From assembly GCA_905220665.1 (NCBI GenBank), contig CAJNAR010000144.1:992001-1056000 (forward strand): a stretch of 64,000 nucleotides of DNA. Direction: 5' to 3'. Of the stretch, positions 1 to 10,964 are shown piece after piece. A program made the translations under genes and the position numbers. Within the stretch, counting starts at the first letter, position 1; each line of letters starts with the position of its first letter. The notes beneath the pieces are model-generated. The model ran no database searches and was not told the origin of the DNA. It worked only from the letters and a program-made list of their open reading frames with translations. Source of the stretch: Albugo candida (lineage: Eukaryota; Oomycota; Peronosporomycetes; Albuginales; Albuginaceae).

Positions 1-122
1 TCGGTAGATAATTCATATAGTTTCTTGTGAGCTGCATTCAAATCTCGAGCATGAATGTGGAGCTGAGATGGAGCACCATGGTGCTGGATATTATTCTGAC
101 AACGTTGCTATTATGTAAATAA

Positions 123-130
123 CTCATTTC
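123..130 (+). promoter_or_regulatory. Possible initiator (Inr) element of PEX19
   Basis: The octamer CTCATTTC lies 45 bp upstream of the PEX19 start codon. It fits the oomycete initiator consensus YCAYTYY, which in these organisms usually replaces a TATA box. The match is short and could be chance, and no flanking promoter element was convincing. Confidence 0.35.
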
Positions 131-174
131 GGGTGTGCTCCACACTAATCACAATTCCGAGCTGTCAATCGATC

Positions 175-1604
175 ATGGCAACTGAAGATGATATCGATCT
201 GGATGATTTACTTGATGGTATTTCGACCATTGATAAAGTGAAAACGACGCTAATGATAGTTTGTGAATAGACGCTTTGAATGATTTTGAAGATGAGATAG
301 AAACAGCGAGTAAGATACAATGACATATTTCTGGCTTGATGGTGTATTCATGCCGCTCTTTAGACGCTGAGAAGCAACTGCACATCACACACGAGGTTTT
401 TTTTGCAACAACTATCTCTTTTACGTCTCTGGCAGTGTTTGAGTCAATGCAGCACGACAAAAAAACGCAAACAAAGGCAACCAGTTCTAATATACAAAAT
501 GTACTGGAACGTGCCTATCAGGAGATCACTGAAACACGTACAGCAGCATACAGATCGTATCATCGCTTCTAATTATTCTTACTCAATAGACGATCAAGAT
601 CCGACACATGATTCAGTTGATAAAGCCAACAAGGAAACATTAGGTGGCCAGGCAAGGCTTGATGTAGAATCAAAAGTTGCAGAGACCTTGAAGGTAGAAT
701 TGATAATGACCATACTAGCGCGCAGTTTTGATAAAATGGTGGGCACAGAATATGGCTAAAGCTGCTGAAGAAGCAGGTGGTTTAGAGTCTACAGAAATGG
801 ACCACATGGGAGAAGAGATGATGAAAGAAATGCTCGAAGGTTTGGGAGAAATGGGAGTGGGGGATAAAGTGAGGCTCTCCGATTCATGGCGCTGAGTGAA
901 TGAGCCTTCCTGACGGTCTTTGACCTTCCATTAGGATAATTTTCAGAGTCTTGTGGACAACATGATGCAGCAGCTTCTGAACAAAGACGTTATGTATGAT
1001 CCGATCAAACAAATTTGCGATAAAGTAAGCTTTCTAGCTACAACTCTTGCGTTAATGTCATGTCCTTTAGTATCCAGAGTGGTTGGCTGAGAAAAAGTCT
1101 ACAATATCAAAAGAAGATTATGAAAGGTATTGTATCAAGATTGTCGATGGTGGCCAATAGTAATGTGTTGCCGTAAGATATGGAAAACAGTATCAGCATT
1201 TCCAACAGATTGTTGCAGTATATGCCGAAGAGCCTGAAAACTACACAAAATTATCCGAATTGATGCAAGAGGTTTGCGATTACCCTTCTCGGTACCTTAT
1301 AAATATCTTAACGTAGTCGTAGATACAAGAATGCGGTCATCCACCAGCAGAGATCGTCAAGGAGTTGGCACCAGGTCTACAGTTTGATGCGAATGGAATG
1401 CCCGAGCTACCCAATGTAAGTCGACATACACTATCCTTACCAATGCTCAAACCAGTCTTCACGATGCAGATTGAGAGCATGCTTTCACCGATGTCAGGAC
1501 TACAAGGTTTGTACGCTAGTATCTTTCGCGAACAGTGGAACCATCATGATTGTATCACTGGTTTCTGTCCAGCAGGAGGTCAAGACCAGTGCATTTTAAT
1601 GTGA
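175..1604 (+). CDS. PEX19: Peroxisomal biogenesis factor 19 (PEX19), 11 exons
   Basis: Cytosolic chaperone and import receptor for peroxisomal membrane proteins; it binds their targeting signals and docks on PEX3. Exons read by eye: 175-217, 271-309, 364-537, 590-693, 749-868, 947-1024, 1071-1126, 1178-1271, 1323-1415, 1470-1506, 1573-1604, giving 289 aa against about 300 for human PEX19. All joins keep phase. The N-terminus is acidic (MATEDDIDLDDLLDD). The middle reads NMAKAAEEAGG, then KYPEWL, CGHPP and APGLQFD, which are family landmarks. The last four residues are CILM, a CAAX box for farnesylation as in known PEX19. The exon 2-4 region (271-693) is least conserved and its splice sites are the least certain. 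An Inr-like motif lies upstream, and the next gene starts only 107 bp after the stop. Confidence 0.9.
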
Positions 1605-1711
1605 CATAACATCAATCAGGAATAGAGTCCTTGAATAGCTTGTATTACACCATTTCCAATAGTGTCTCTTCAACTTCAGCATGCGTTTCTAATGCGTGCA
1701 TACTGATAAAC

Positions 1712-4196
1712 ATGGACAGAACGAGTACCAATTAGCTGTATTTTCTTCTTCATTTACGTTCAATTCGTACATCCTCTCTCGTAGAAAATACTCACCCTAC
1801 TGCTTCTGATACGATAAAGTCAATCGATTCCAAAGTGAGCGTACGACAAGTGATCCTATTCATTTGCTGATACATACCCATGCTAGTCAGGCGATACGCA
1901 GATGAGATCGAGAGTCTTACCACCTCCTAGCAACCCGCCTCCACAGAAAACGATGCCATCGGTAGCAGCTTTTCGATCCAAATCTTCACTGCCGCCTCCA
2001 AAACTACCTCCACCAGAACACGCAGCCACCAGCACATCTGTGAATAAGATTCGAGGAGCTGTACGTCCACCAACAATTGCGCCACCCGACATGAAACCAC
2101 CTTGCAAAGAAAGCCCATCCTCCAACGCATCAGAAAAGAAGGAGAAAAGAGAGTCGAATTGTATCGATGGGCAATATAAGAACGGCGATGTAAGTGGAGA
2201 AAGGAATGTTGCCGAAAGCAAAGGTGCGAAACTATGTCTTTTAGCGTTTCTTTGTCATTTTGCTGCGTAAATGTAAAATTTGAAAAATTGAAAACGTTTG
2301 TGATAGACTCTGATACAAAAATAGTAGCAAATCCATCGAAGAAATTGGACGAAGTGGTTGGAAACAATTTATTGGGAAATGCAAGAAATGTCGTCTTGGC
2401 AGCAAGTGATCCCTTCTCACAGAATTACGTCAACAATCCGAACAATGAAAGCACAATACAAAAAAACAGTCTGTCACATGTGCTACTTGCTACGACAGCA
2501 GCACTATCGACATCAAAGGGAAAATCTCTTCAGAACCAGGAAAGCTACGAGAGCGTGCAGACCACAGTCACAAATCCTCGGCCGGTGTCATTGACGTCTG
2601 TGGTACGTTCGGGTGAAGAAGAAGAGGAAATGGTTTTGGTACAGGAGAAGACGTACACGACAAAGGAAATATACACATCTGAAGGAAGGTTGAGTCACAT
2701 TCACGAGTTTGCACTAAATGGGGATGAGATTGAAGAGATCCCTTTTCTGGAGATCAATACTTTGGTATACAGCGAGACAAAATCAGTCAATAGTGTCGAA
2801 TCCGAAAACAAGTACGGCGACAAGAAGCAGAAGGATGATGATGATACCAATGCGTTGGATCTTTCAGAAAGAAAGAATGTCACGGAAGATGTTATCTGGA
2901 ATGGGCAACGAGTGAAGAATGGGAATAAGCAGCAAAATGACGATAATGGGCGAAAGGCTCATGACGGAACGAATGCAAATGACTCTGAAGGAATATTGTC
3001 GGATAGTAGCTGTGTTGACTCGGACGCAGAGAAAGAAAAAGAGGAAGATTCGCATCATGACACAAGATCCAATGAACACGACGATAGGAACGATAAAACC
3101 GATCGGAGCGAAAACAAAGATGAACACATGAAGAGAGTGCAAAATCAATTTTATAATCCCAAACACGTCCCCTGTTCGATCGATGAACTTTTCGATTTCG
3201 TCAAGAAACCGTTGCATAGAGACACTGGACGCATTGCCAAGTGTTTTATTGAGCGTAATTGCAGTGGTCCGAATAGACTTGCGCCAATGTATACCCTTCT
3301 CCTCGAAGTAAATAGCTCAAGTGGTCGACCCATTCTGTATGCTCGGAAAAAAGCCATCAGTCCGATCACATCGCATTATGTGATTTCTTTGAACAAGTTG
3401 GTACCTTTTATCGTATCATATCATATGACCAACTAATTGTGTCGTTAGAGAGGATCTGAATCTCACGAGACTCCTTCGCAGTCGACATTTCATCGGAAAG
3501 TTGCGTTCCAATAGCAACACCAAAGAATATTATTTGTACGACCAAGGTGACAATCCCGACGATATCGATTCCGACTGCGAAATCGATGAAGAAATGCGCA
3601 AGAATATCCGCGCAGAACTCTGTGTCGTTCGATATGCTTCAATAAAGCGATCTTACCCTCGGAAAATGGAGGTCGTGATACCAGCTCTTGCACAGAATGG
3701 CAATTGTTCTCTGGACTGGCGACCAATCTCAAAGGATCAGACGATCGAGAAACAGATTCGATCGATTGTGAAAGAAGTACGTACTACAAGAAGACTCTAT
3801 TTCTGCTCCCATTTGAATGCATCGATTTGGCTGTAGGGTGGTCAGAATGTCACGGACTATAAGAACTTTGTATTTTTCCACAAGCGAGAGACAAAGTATG
3901 ATCCTCTTTCTTCGTGTATTGTGGATTTTAGAAGTCGTGCGACGTGTGTCTCGGTCAAGAACTTTCAGCTGATTCATTCAGAGCCATTGAGTGAGATGGA
4001 CAAAGAGACATATCGCAGTATCTATCCCGATCATGTGTATGAAGATCAGGGAACTGCAAGTCTTCCCCTTGACCATCTAATGTTACAATTGGGCAAAGTT
4101 GGAAAGGATTGCTTCAATATGGATTTTCAGTATCCTCTTTCGATGCTACAAGCATTTGCAATTTGTCTGACTCGCTTTGACACAAAGCAGCTGTAA
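1712..4196 (+). CDS. Tubby-domain protein with long acidic N-terminal extension
   Basis: Tubby C-terminal domains bind phosphoinositides at membranes and can link them to trafficking or transcription. Exons: 1712-1724, 1785-1834, 1887-2223, 2307-3400, 3453-3776, 3837-4196, giving about 725 aa. The tubby domain covers roughly residues 430-725: it opens with KCFIERNCSGPNRLAPMYTL, continues with FIGKLRSN, and ends with LQLGKVGKD, YPLSMLQAFAICL and FDTKQL, the classic closing signature. Residues 20-110 are proline- and serine-rich (SKSSLPPPKLPPPEH). Residues 200-400 are highly charged and disordered-looking (repeated D, E, K, N). The acceptor of the intron 3401-3452 is inferred from phase and domain continuity, since a more obvious AG four bases earlier would break the frame. 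Function beyond lipid binding is unknown. Confidence 0.88.
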
Positions 4197-4364
4197 GCTC
4201 AGAAATAGAGTACAACGTGTTGTGTGGAAATGTGATCACAAAGTGGACATGGTATTTTTCATACAATTAGGAAATGACAAACCATCTGTCTATTCTTCCG
4301 TCTTTTGGCTGTACAATCGTTGTGAATGGTTTCAGCTTTTGGTAAAAATATGATATTGCTGGTT
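4197..4364. other. Convergent 3' spacer
   Basis: AT-rich spacer between the stop of the tubby gene on the plus strand and the stop of the minus-strand gene. I see no gene, repeat or clear terminator. It probably holds both polyadenylation regions. Confidence 0.5.
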
Positions 4365-5282
4365 TCAGATCGTCTTCTTCTTGTGCTGGAGACGTGGTGA
4401 TTTTCGAATCGTTCGTATCGCTTTTCTTTGTCGTCTCAATCCTCTCATTTTTCCTGTCCTTCGCTTAGAACAGCAAAGACCTCGCCATTCAGCCTTTACG
4501 GACCGTTTTGTCTCGAAATCTTGATCCAAAAAGTCAATCATTTCGTCATCTGTGCTAGGGAAACAGTCGGTCAGGATGTTGGATGAGAGTCGATAAATGT
4601 GTCTCCACACATTGTGCGCCTGGTTTGATGTTTTGCCTACGACTTGAGATAAATATGAATAGTGAAACTGCAAGTTGCCAAATAGACGACCAGACGAGAA
4701 GCCTTTGACAATGGACTTCCCTATCTGTGTATCATCGCCGATCACTTTTGATCGCTTTGTTGTACTTTGATACCAAGAGGTGTCCTTTGTGTGCTGAGCA
4801 TTGTATTCTTCTGCGATTCCTTTCTTCTCTTGATTTTCTTTCCTCTTTCCATTCGAGCCGAGAACTTTTCTCTGGATGAATTCCATGTCGTCAATCAGCA
4901 ATGGAAACTCACTGATAGCATCAGGGCTTTCGAATTCGATTTGCTCTGTGCGACAAACTGATTTTTTGTATTGCGGAGTGTGATAATAATTCAATGTTTC
5001 CGTACTTCTTCGCTTTTTATTCGCACTGTAAATAGTATCACTCAAAATTGAGGACGGCCATATCTTACTTTCGATACGGTCTTTCTTTTTCATGTCTGAA
5101 TGCTGTTCCATTTCTTCGATTGGGCGTAATACTTGCAGAGACGTTCCATCGTAATACGGAAATTCCTCATAGCAGTATTTCGAAGCCAAATTGCTTGGAA
5201 TTGTGTTCTTTTCGATCATCAAACCGTATCGCCATAATCTGTCGCAGTCCCTTCGCGACAAAAAAGAAAACGAAGTCGCCAT
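4365..5282 (-). CDS. Hypothetical basic protein, probably nuclear
   Basis: Single open frame. I place the start at the MATSFSFLSRRDCDRLW methionine (position 5282), giving 305 aa; in-frame upstream codons up to 5324 exist, but upstream sequence would eat into the promoter shared with the divergent gene at 5412. No family was recognised. The C-terminal 50 residues are very rich in K and R (WRGLCCSKRRTGKMRGLRRQ), with lysine/arginine clusters such as KKKDR and NKKRRS elsewhere, consistent with nuclear localisation. It contains no membrane segment or signal peptide. Another frame overlaps the 5' part (5167-5544), but this frame is the longer and more gene-like. Possible role: DNA or RNA binding, by inference from charge only. 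Confidence 0.6.
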   Translation of the reverse strand: MATSFSFLSRRDCDRLWRYGLMIEKNTIPSNLASKYCYEEFPYYDGTSLQVLRPIEEMEQHSDMKKKDRIESKIWPSSILSDTIYSANKKRRSTETLNYYHTPQYKKSVCRTEQIEFESPDAISEFPLLIDDMEFIQRKVLGSNGKRKENQEKKGIAEEYNAQHTKDTSWYQSTTKRSKVIGDDTQIGKSIVKGFSSGRLFGNLQFHYSYLSQVVGKTSNQAHNVWRHIYRLSSNILTDCFPSTDDEMIDFLDQDFETKRSVKAEWRGLCCSKRRTGKMRGLRRQRKAIRTIRKSPRLQHKKKTI

Positions 5283-5411
5283 TTGTGTCATTTCCATAAT
5301 CTTCAAGCAGACAGAAATGACCAATCAAGTTAATGTTTTGTAATAAAAACGTTGATTGGAGATAAATACTCATCTCAGAACCAATGAACGAATCATCACG
5401 ATTGATTGAAA

Positions 5412-5966
5412 ATGGTCGAGTCTTTTGTAAAGTCTTTGGATGATACAGAACAGATCGAATTGCCGCACGTTGAGAATCAAGACAGTCGAACAGAAGAGAA
5501 TACCTACAATGGGAATTCGGTGTATGTATTGAGATTAAGCGCATCTGCAGAAGATGAAGGCTCCATAGAGAATGAAAGTCTCACTAAAATGAAACATGCT
5601 CTTTTCAATGGACTGGAGAGTCAAGACGTGACGCAATTTGACAAAATAGAGAATCGATTGAACGATGCGAATGGCAGCGAAAAAGAGTCGGTGGAGTCAG
5701 ACACTGGTACCGTATGTGCGGACGAGACTGAGACTTTGAGTAATGAGACGAGCAGTCAGACTGCAATCAGTGACAATGACACCAGATATGATACAAAAGA
5801 GCGAATTTCTTTCATCATATCGAAGTTCACTTCTTCTTCCGTATCGATACGAAAGACCAAAGCCTTACGTAAACGCAACAAAGTGGCCACATTGCGTGTG
5901 AATCGAGACCGACTTTGTGGGCTCTCTTCCGTCCAAATGGGGAGGAAGATTATGATTGAAAGATAG
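5412..5966 (+). CDS. Hypothetical acidic, Ser/Thr-rich protein
   Basis: Open frame of 184 aa starting at MVESFVKSLDD; an ATG two codons upstream (5406) is equally possible. The first 130 residues are rich in E, D, S, T and N and look disordered. The last 45 are basic (KTKALRKRNKVATLRVNRDR). No domain was recognised. The gene is divergent from the minus-strand gene starting at 5282, leaving about 125 bp for a shared bidirectional promoter. The mixed acidic and basic design resembles many unstructured nuclear proteins, but nothing more specific can be said. A short 3' exon cannot be excluded. Confidence 0.5.
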   Translation: MVESFVKSLDDTEQIELPHVENQDSRTEENTYNGNSVYVLRLSASAEDEGSIENESLTKMKHALFNGLESQDVTQFDKIENRLNDANGSEKESVESDTGTVCADETETLSNETSSQTAISDNDTRYDTKERISFIISKFTSSSVSIRKTKALRKRNKVATLRVNRDRLCGLSSVQMGRKIMIER

Positions 5967-8900
5967 GTATCGATGCGGACTAATCGCCACCAAAACAGTG
6001 AAAATTCGTTTAGGAATGGATTATTAGAGAAAAGAAAAGCATGCTTTTATCCGTCTTTACTAACGCAGGCAAAATGAAGAGTGCAAAAATGTATAGCCCG
6101 CCTCGAGTGCACAGTGCTCACAATATGGAGGTAAAAATAATAAAATTGGCCGCACGAAACGGAGTACGTTGTCACCTGATGCATGAATCCCAGTTTCCCA
6201 TTTAAGATCCACAAACGCCTTTTGAACAACAAAATATCACATCCGATATCACATCCGATATCAGCATCCTCTGTGAATCTCGCAAACAGTAAATATGACG
6301 ATGGGATACAACCAGCCGAATACAAACGTGCAATGAGTTGCAAGTCTCTGCCGCCGACTCGGTCATATCGCATTCAACTTGGTACTACCCAAAAAGCTCT
6401 TTCAGAAAAATTGTATGCTGTTCGTAGATTCTTCGGCTTTGGTTTTGAGTCAGCTGTCTGCTCTTTTAAATGTGTATGGAAGAGTCGTATTCGATCTTGA
6501 CGTCTTGCAAAGACCCGATATCACGAATGTATTATTTTTGGTAAATCCGAATCATTGCTGCAAATTTAATTCATGTATGTCGTCGCGAGAGCAATTCCTG
6601 CTGCTCACACAGAATGGCTTCAAACTTGCATCAAGACAAACTCAAATTTTATTGTACATAGTTCAAGTTTCCGACTTCCATTGGGTTACCTCCGATGATC
6701 CAGAAAAATATGAATGTCTGCCTGTGTGAAACCCCCGGTCATTTGCTGTATTGACAATTGGTTGTCAATTGGACGTGAATAATTTCATCTATCGCGAGAT
6801 GCTGCGGTGCAGCCAAAGTCATCGAACGCCTCTTATTGGCAACGACGCAACTTGTCGATATTATTATATCGGAAGAATACACTGATGTATGCAAATAATT
6901 TTTTCTTCTTAAACGGCCAGCCGATATACTGACTGAGTCGTCTTCTTTTTTATGTTTGACAGTGAAACGGGCTGGTGAGCAAATACAAGCATTTGAATCT
7001 CAAGGGATATATCGAGTGTCTCAGTAAGTTCCACAAAAGGTGCATATGTCAGAATAGTGCCTCATATACCGTTCATATACAGAAATGGACAGAAGCACAA
7101 CATGTAGCAGCTCCTTCCGGTCATCATACATACGACGTTGTTTCGAAATTCATGAGATCTCATACAGCTTAAGTATTTGAAACTGGTAGAAAAGATAATG
7201 TTGTGATTCAAGTGCAGCACACACCCTGGATAAGAGTAGAAAAAAGCTGATATTACGCATTGATAATGCCACCGATAAATGGTAAATTGCCCGGCTTTAT
7301 TTTCCCACTATTGGCGATTCCGCGCGACAGATCTCAAAACTGGGTAACCCCGGTTTCGATGGTGAAAATACGTTCGCAACGGCATACGCAGAGGCCAGAA
7401 AAAGCTGATAGATTCGTCAACTAGATCGATTGTTTCCTAGGACCATACTATTTCCTGGTAGATCCAATACAGTCCCCGTGTCACCACCGCATCGAGACCA
7501 AAGTCACAAAAAATATTTAATCATTTTCCAGCTACTATGAAAAGACAGCCAACCTACAAAGGTATTCGACCACTCTTGAGACGTGATAGTCTAATTCACC
7601 TTCAAGCCCCGATGGAAACAATCTGCCGGTGAAATTGGACGAACAGTCGATAGAAAATGAGATTATCTGTAACTGTTGTCTGTGGTACGCGTGCTGCCCA
7701 ATTCTTATCACTTCCAAGAACAATATTGAGGCCTTCTGAGCATAAATTAATACTGAACTAGCCAATAAACTCGGGCTTTTGTAATTTAGCTGTCGTCGAG
7801 CAGACTGCAGAAATCATTCTCCTCGATACGTCCAGTGATGATGACAAGGTCGTTTCAAGCACAGAGCGATAGCGAGGCCTTGTAAAGCAAGATACTTAGA
7901 TCTTCGGCTGAAAACAACACATATCGTCATTATACATAATAACGCAATCGATTAGCCTCTTACTGAGGATCAACGCTGAAATGAGCCTTCAATGCATTGT
8001 CTTGGCAACAATTGGAGGGTATGATCAGAACATTATTGCTCACATCTTGGAACAGCTTGAATCTTATTGTTTGTGTTCCGTACATCCACCATCGCTATAA
8101 GAGACGTTCATGCGGTAGATATAGGAATGCTGGCTCAAAATCACATACTAACAAATTCATTTCGAGGTATAGCCTCAAGCTCAAAACAGATTTTTGTGTA
8201 TTAGAGGACGTCAATGCACTCATAATTTGCGCAAATGGAAATGGTCAACTGCTGTCATTCTATAATCGCTATACTTTTCGACTAGAAAATCTTCGGCACC
8301 ATCATTGATATCCAATGGAACTCGGAATAATCAGCCGTACTGTACTCTTGTATATGAGGCCACGATGGATGCATCTTGTTGGCTACTAGTTTTTGCTTAT
8401 TTCGAGTAAGTAAACGATCATCCCGTCTGAGTTATGCTGAACAACATACTGACCGCTTTAGAAATTCCTCTAACGCAGTAGGATACTGGCTGTAGGGCAC
8501 GACGGCATGCAAGTAAGACATACATTCTCCGCAAGCAATAAAACCATCTAGGAATTCAGGCAAACACTCCAGTAAAAGAGTCAGTGGCTTAGCTTAGCAC
8601 AGGTTTGTGAACTAAGGACTTGATTGAACTTCACTTTTCGTTTTTACCAGCTCCGACACTACATTGGCTGATTCAGGTGGTCCCGTGATGAAATGGAAAC
8701 TAGAGCTGTTTGTCATCCATGCAAAACGGAACAAACCTGTATCGCAATATACGAGGCTCTCGGAGGCCAAAGTAGAAAGCTTTCGCATGGTGCTCTTGTT
8801 TAATTTAAGACTTGGCCACTCTCTTGCTCATCATGTATGCGGTTTTGACATGAAGCATTTTCCGAACCAAGCTGTGATCGTTCATATAGAATTATGAACG

Positions 8901-10030
8901 ATCTGGTGGCTAATAATCCGGCCAGAACAATATTTCTGATCTTACAAAGGCATCGCTCTCAAATAGACGGGTAGGATCGCTGACAGCAAGATTTGTCCGC
9001 GTCCAATAAAATTAGTTGCTCGAATGCAGAATAGGCAACAACCTAAATTAAGGATTCAGCCTGATCCTTTGAGTCGACTTGCCGAAGAAACACATCGTCA
9101 ATTTGAGTTAAAGTCAGCTATTACTAAATGGGTAATGGCCCCTCAAGCTTTTATTGAGTTTATGAACGGAAGCTCGGTGGCACGATAGCATAAGTGGGTT
9201 GGCAGCATACTCCCGATTACGCAACCACTAAATAGATATTTATGCACTTTGGATAATGTGCGGCGATATGAGTTCTCGGTCCAGTGTCGGTAGAAAAGTC
9301 TAAGGCTGGGATTCTCGCTTTATAAAAGCTTCTGACCTGTATCACTGCTGCCGATGAGCTTGGCTCAAACTCATTTCGCTCATGGTGCATGACCTAGCAC
9401 ATTTCGAATATCGTGGCATGCAATTTCGACACTCATACTTGTTGCACCACATCTCCGATTCAGCACAAAATCTTTTCGCCAGTGATAGGATGCAGCATTT
9501 CGCGAAAGCTCGACACGGTCCCCGAATTGACACCGAGCAATGGAACGCTTATATAGACCCTGCAGATGAACTGCGATTGCTGTATAATGGGAATGGTACG
9601 CTCTCGTCCTGCGTTTTGATTCGATGCTGGAGCATTTTGCGATGGGAAACGTAGAAAACGCTTAATAAGCTAATGCATATAACCAATGATAGAGATACTA
9701 ATACAGCCGATTCATTTTATTGGGCTTGGATAAGATAATCTAGCACCAATGACAGGGACTTTTGATTGCGTATCTCAAAGCGGAATATTAGCTAAAAAGA
9801 ATCGGAGCCCAAATAGACTTTGTTGGGGGATCGGGGAAGAAAAGTTGATTGAATTTGAGAAACATGAAAGCTGGTTACGACTCGCTTTTCATAGCTCATT
9901 GCGAACCACTTTGAAGCAAAAATTAATTATTTACATTAGACGTATTTCAAGCTCTATCTTATTTATATTTGTTAGTACAATGTTTGTGCTAAAGCCGAGC
10001 AAACCGAACTGAACATTACAAACCGAAAAA
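5967..10030. other. Gene-poor tract with decayed coding remnants
   Basis: About 4 kb in which no intact gene could be supported. Short open frames (for example 6379-6729, 7997-8308, 9382-9654) have protein-like composition, but they are broken by stops, lack consistent splice joins and match no family I can name. A short 12-bp tandem repeat with unit ATATCACATCCG lies at about 6234-6263. The texture fits old pseudogenes more than designed non-coding DNA. I see no RNA gene. Confidence 0.5.
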
Positions 10031-10160
10031 GCGGCATTCCTTTTGTGATTATCGTCGATGCTAAAGGCCGTGTGGTAGATTGCAATGGAGTGGACAAAAT
10101 CAAGCATCATGCGATGAGTGCGCTATAGGTCCCCCCGGCCAAGAAGACAGAAAAGCTGTA
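10020..10160 (+). pseudogene. Thioredoxin-fold (nucleoredoxin/tryparedoxin-like) remnant
   Basis: A short in-frame stretch reads GIPFVIIVDAKGRVVDCNG, followed by a helix-like KIKHHAMSAL. This resembles the cis-proline strand and following hairpin of nucleoredoxin/tryparedoxin-type thioredoxin folds (GIPTLVIVDA...G-V-NG in typical members). The frame meets a stop about 10 codons later, and no catalytic CxxC half was found upstream. I treat it as the C-terminal scrap of a dead gene. Confidence 0.4.
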
Positions 10161-10415
10161 AAGAAAGGAACTGGGTGAATCTATATCGACTATAGTATCC
10201 GTTATCAGATGACTGCTGATGAATTTTGTAGTATTACCCGATAATTATTTCAGTGTCCAAATGTATAAAATGCATGGTTTCAGGTTGTATCACGACATAA
10301 GAGTTCAAAAAAGTCTGTTGCGCTTATAAGCGCCTAGCTAGCGGAAAGTTTCGAAGGTATCTCTGTCAACAAGGCCACTCTGTCATATCAGGGTTTTCAT
10401 GCTTGCAAATCGCGT

Positions 10416-10516
10416 AGTCTTCTTCACCAAATACATGACGTTGAGCTCCTCTACGTGTCATAGCTGCCAAGGGTAGTCAGAACGCTTTGATATAGCGAAG
10501 TAATGAGCTGAGCTCA
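10416..10516. repeat. About 100-bp repeat, inverted copy at 21091-21191
   Basis: This block is a close reverse-complement match to 21091-21191, sharing runs such as CTGACTACCCTTGG and ATTACTTCGCTATATCAAAG. The other copy sits immediately upstream of the 5' end of the second LINE copy and next to a 28-bp palindrome. It may be a solo terminal piece of an unknown mobile element, or 5' flank sequence dispersed with the LINE. Confidence 0.7.
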
Positions 10517-10964
10517 ATTTATGACTGTGCAATACAGCAAACGGATTCGCGGAAAATCTATCAAGAGTAAATAATGTGGGAAAAGATTACCTTAAGTGCT
10601 TACATTGGGCAGCTCATCCTATCGACTTATAATCACAACGTGACTAGAATCGGTAAAACTTATTGCGCGGTAGGCCCTAGAAGATATACTCGAAATGCTG
10701 ACAACTGGCACCGATTTTGAATGCATTATTATTCGAACAACAAACAGGTTCATACGTGTCATATCTAGACCTAGACCTGCGCTTCAACGGCTCGATAAAC
10801 TTTTTTACATAGACGGGACTCTGCTTTACTCAACTCGCGAGATCCGATAGCATAGCGCGATGGTAATTTCACGAGTACTAAAGGTTATTTGAATCCTTCC
10901 GAACAATGTTGATCGTTATGAACTAGGAATCGCCTTGAAAATGTAGAAGTGATATTTGTTTTTA

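Noticed and set aside
5167..5544. Minus-strand open frame of 125 codons
   Set aside because: It overlaps the start regions of two better-supported divergent genes, and its composition (many F, L, I and H) is that of a shadow frame.
8664..8897. Open frame MADSGGPVMKWKLE...
   Set aside because: Short and without any family match; flanking sequence has frequent stops in every frame.
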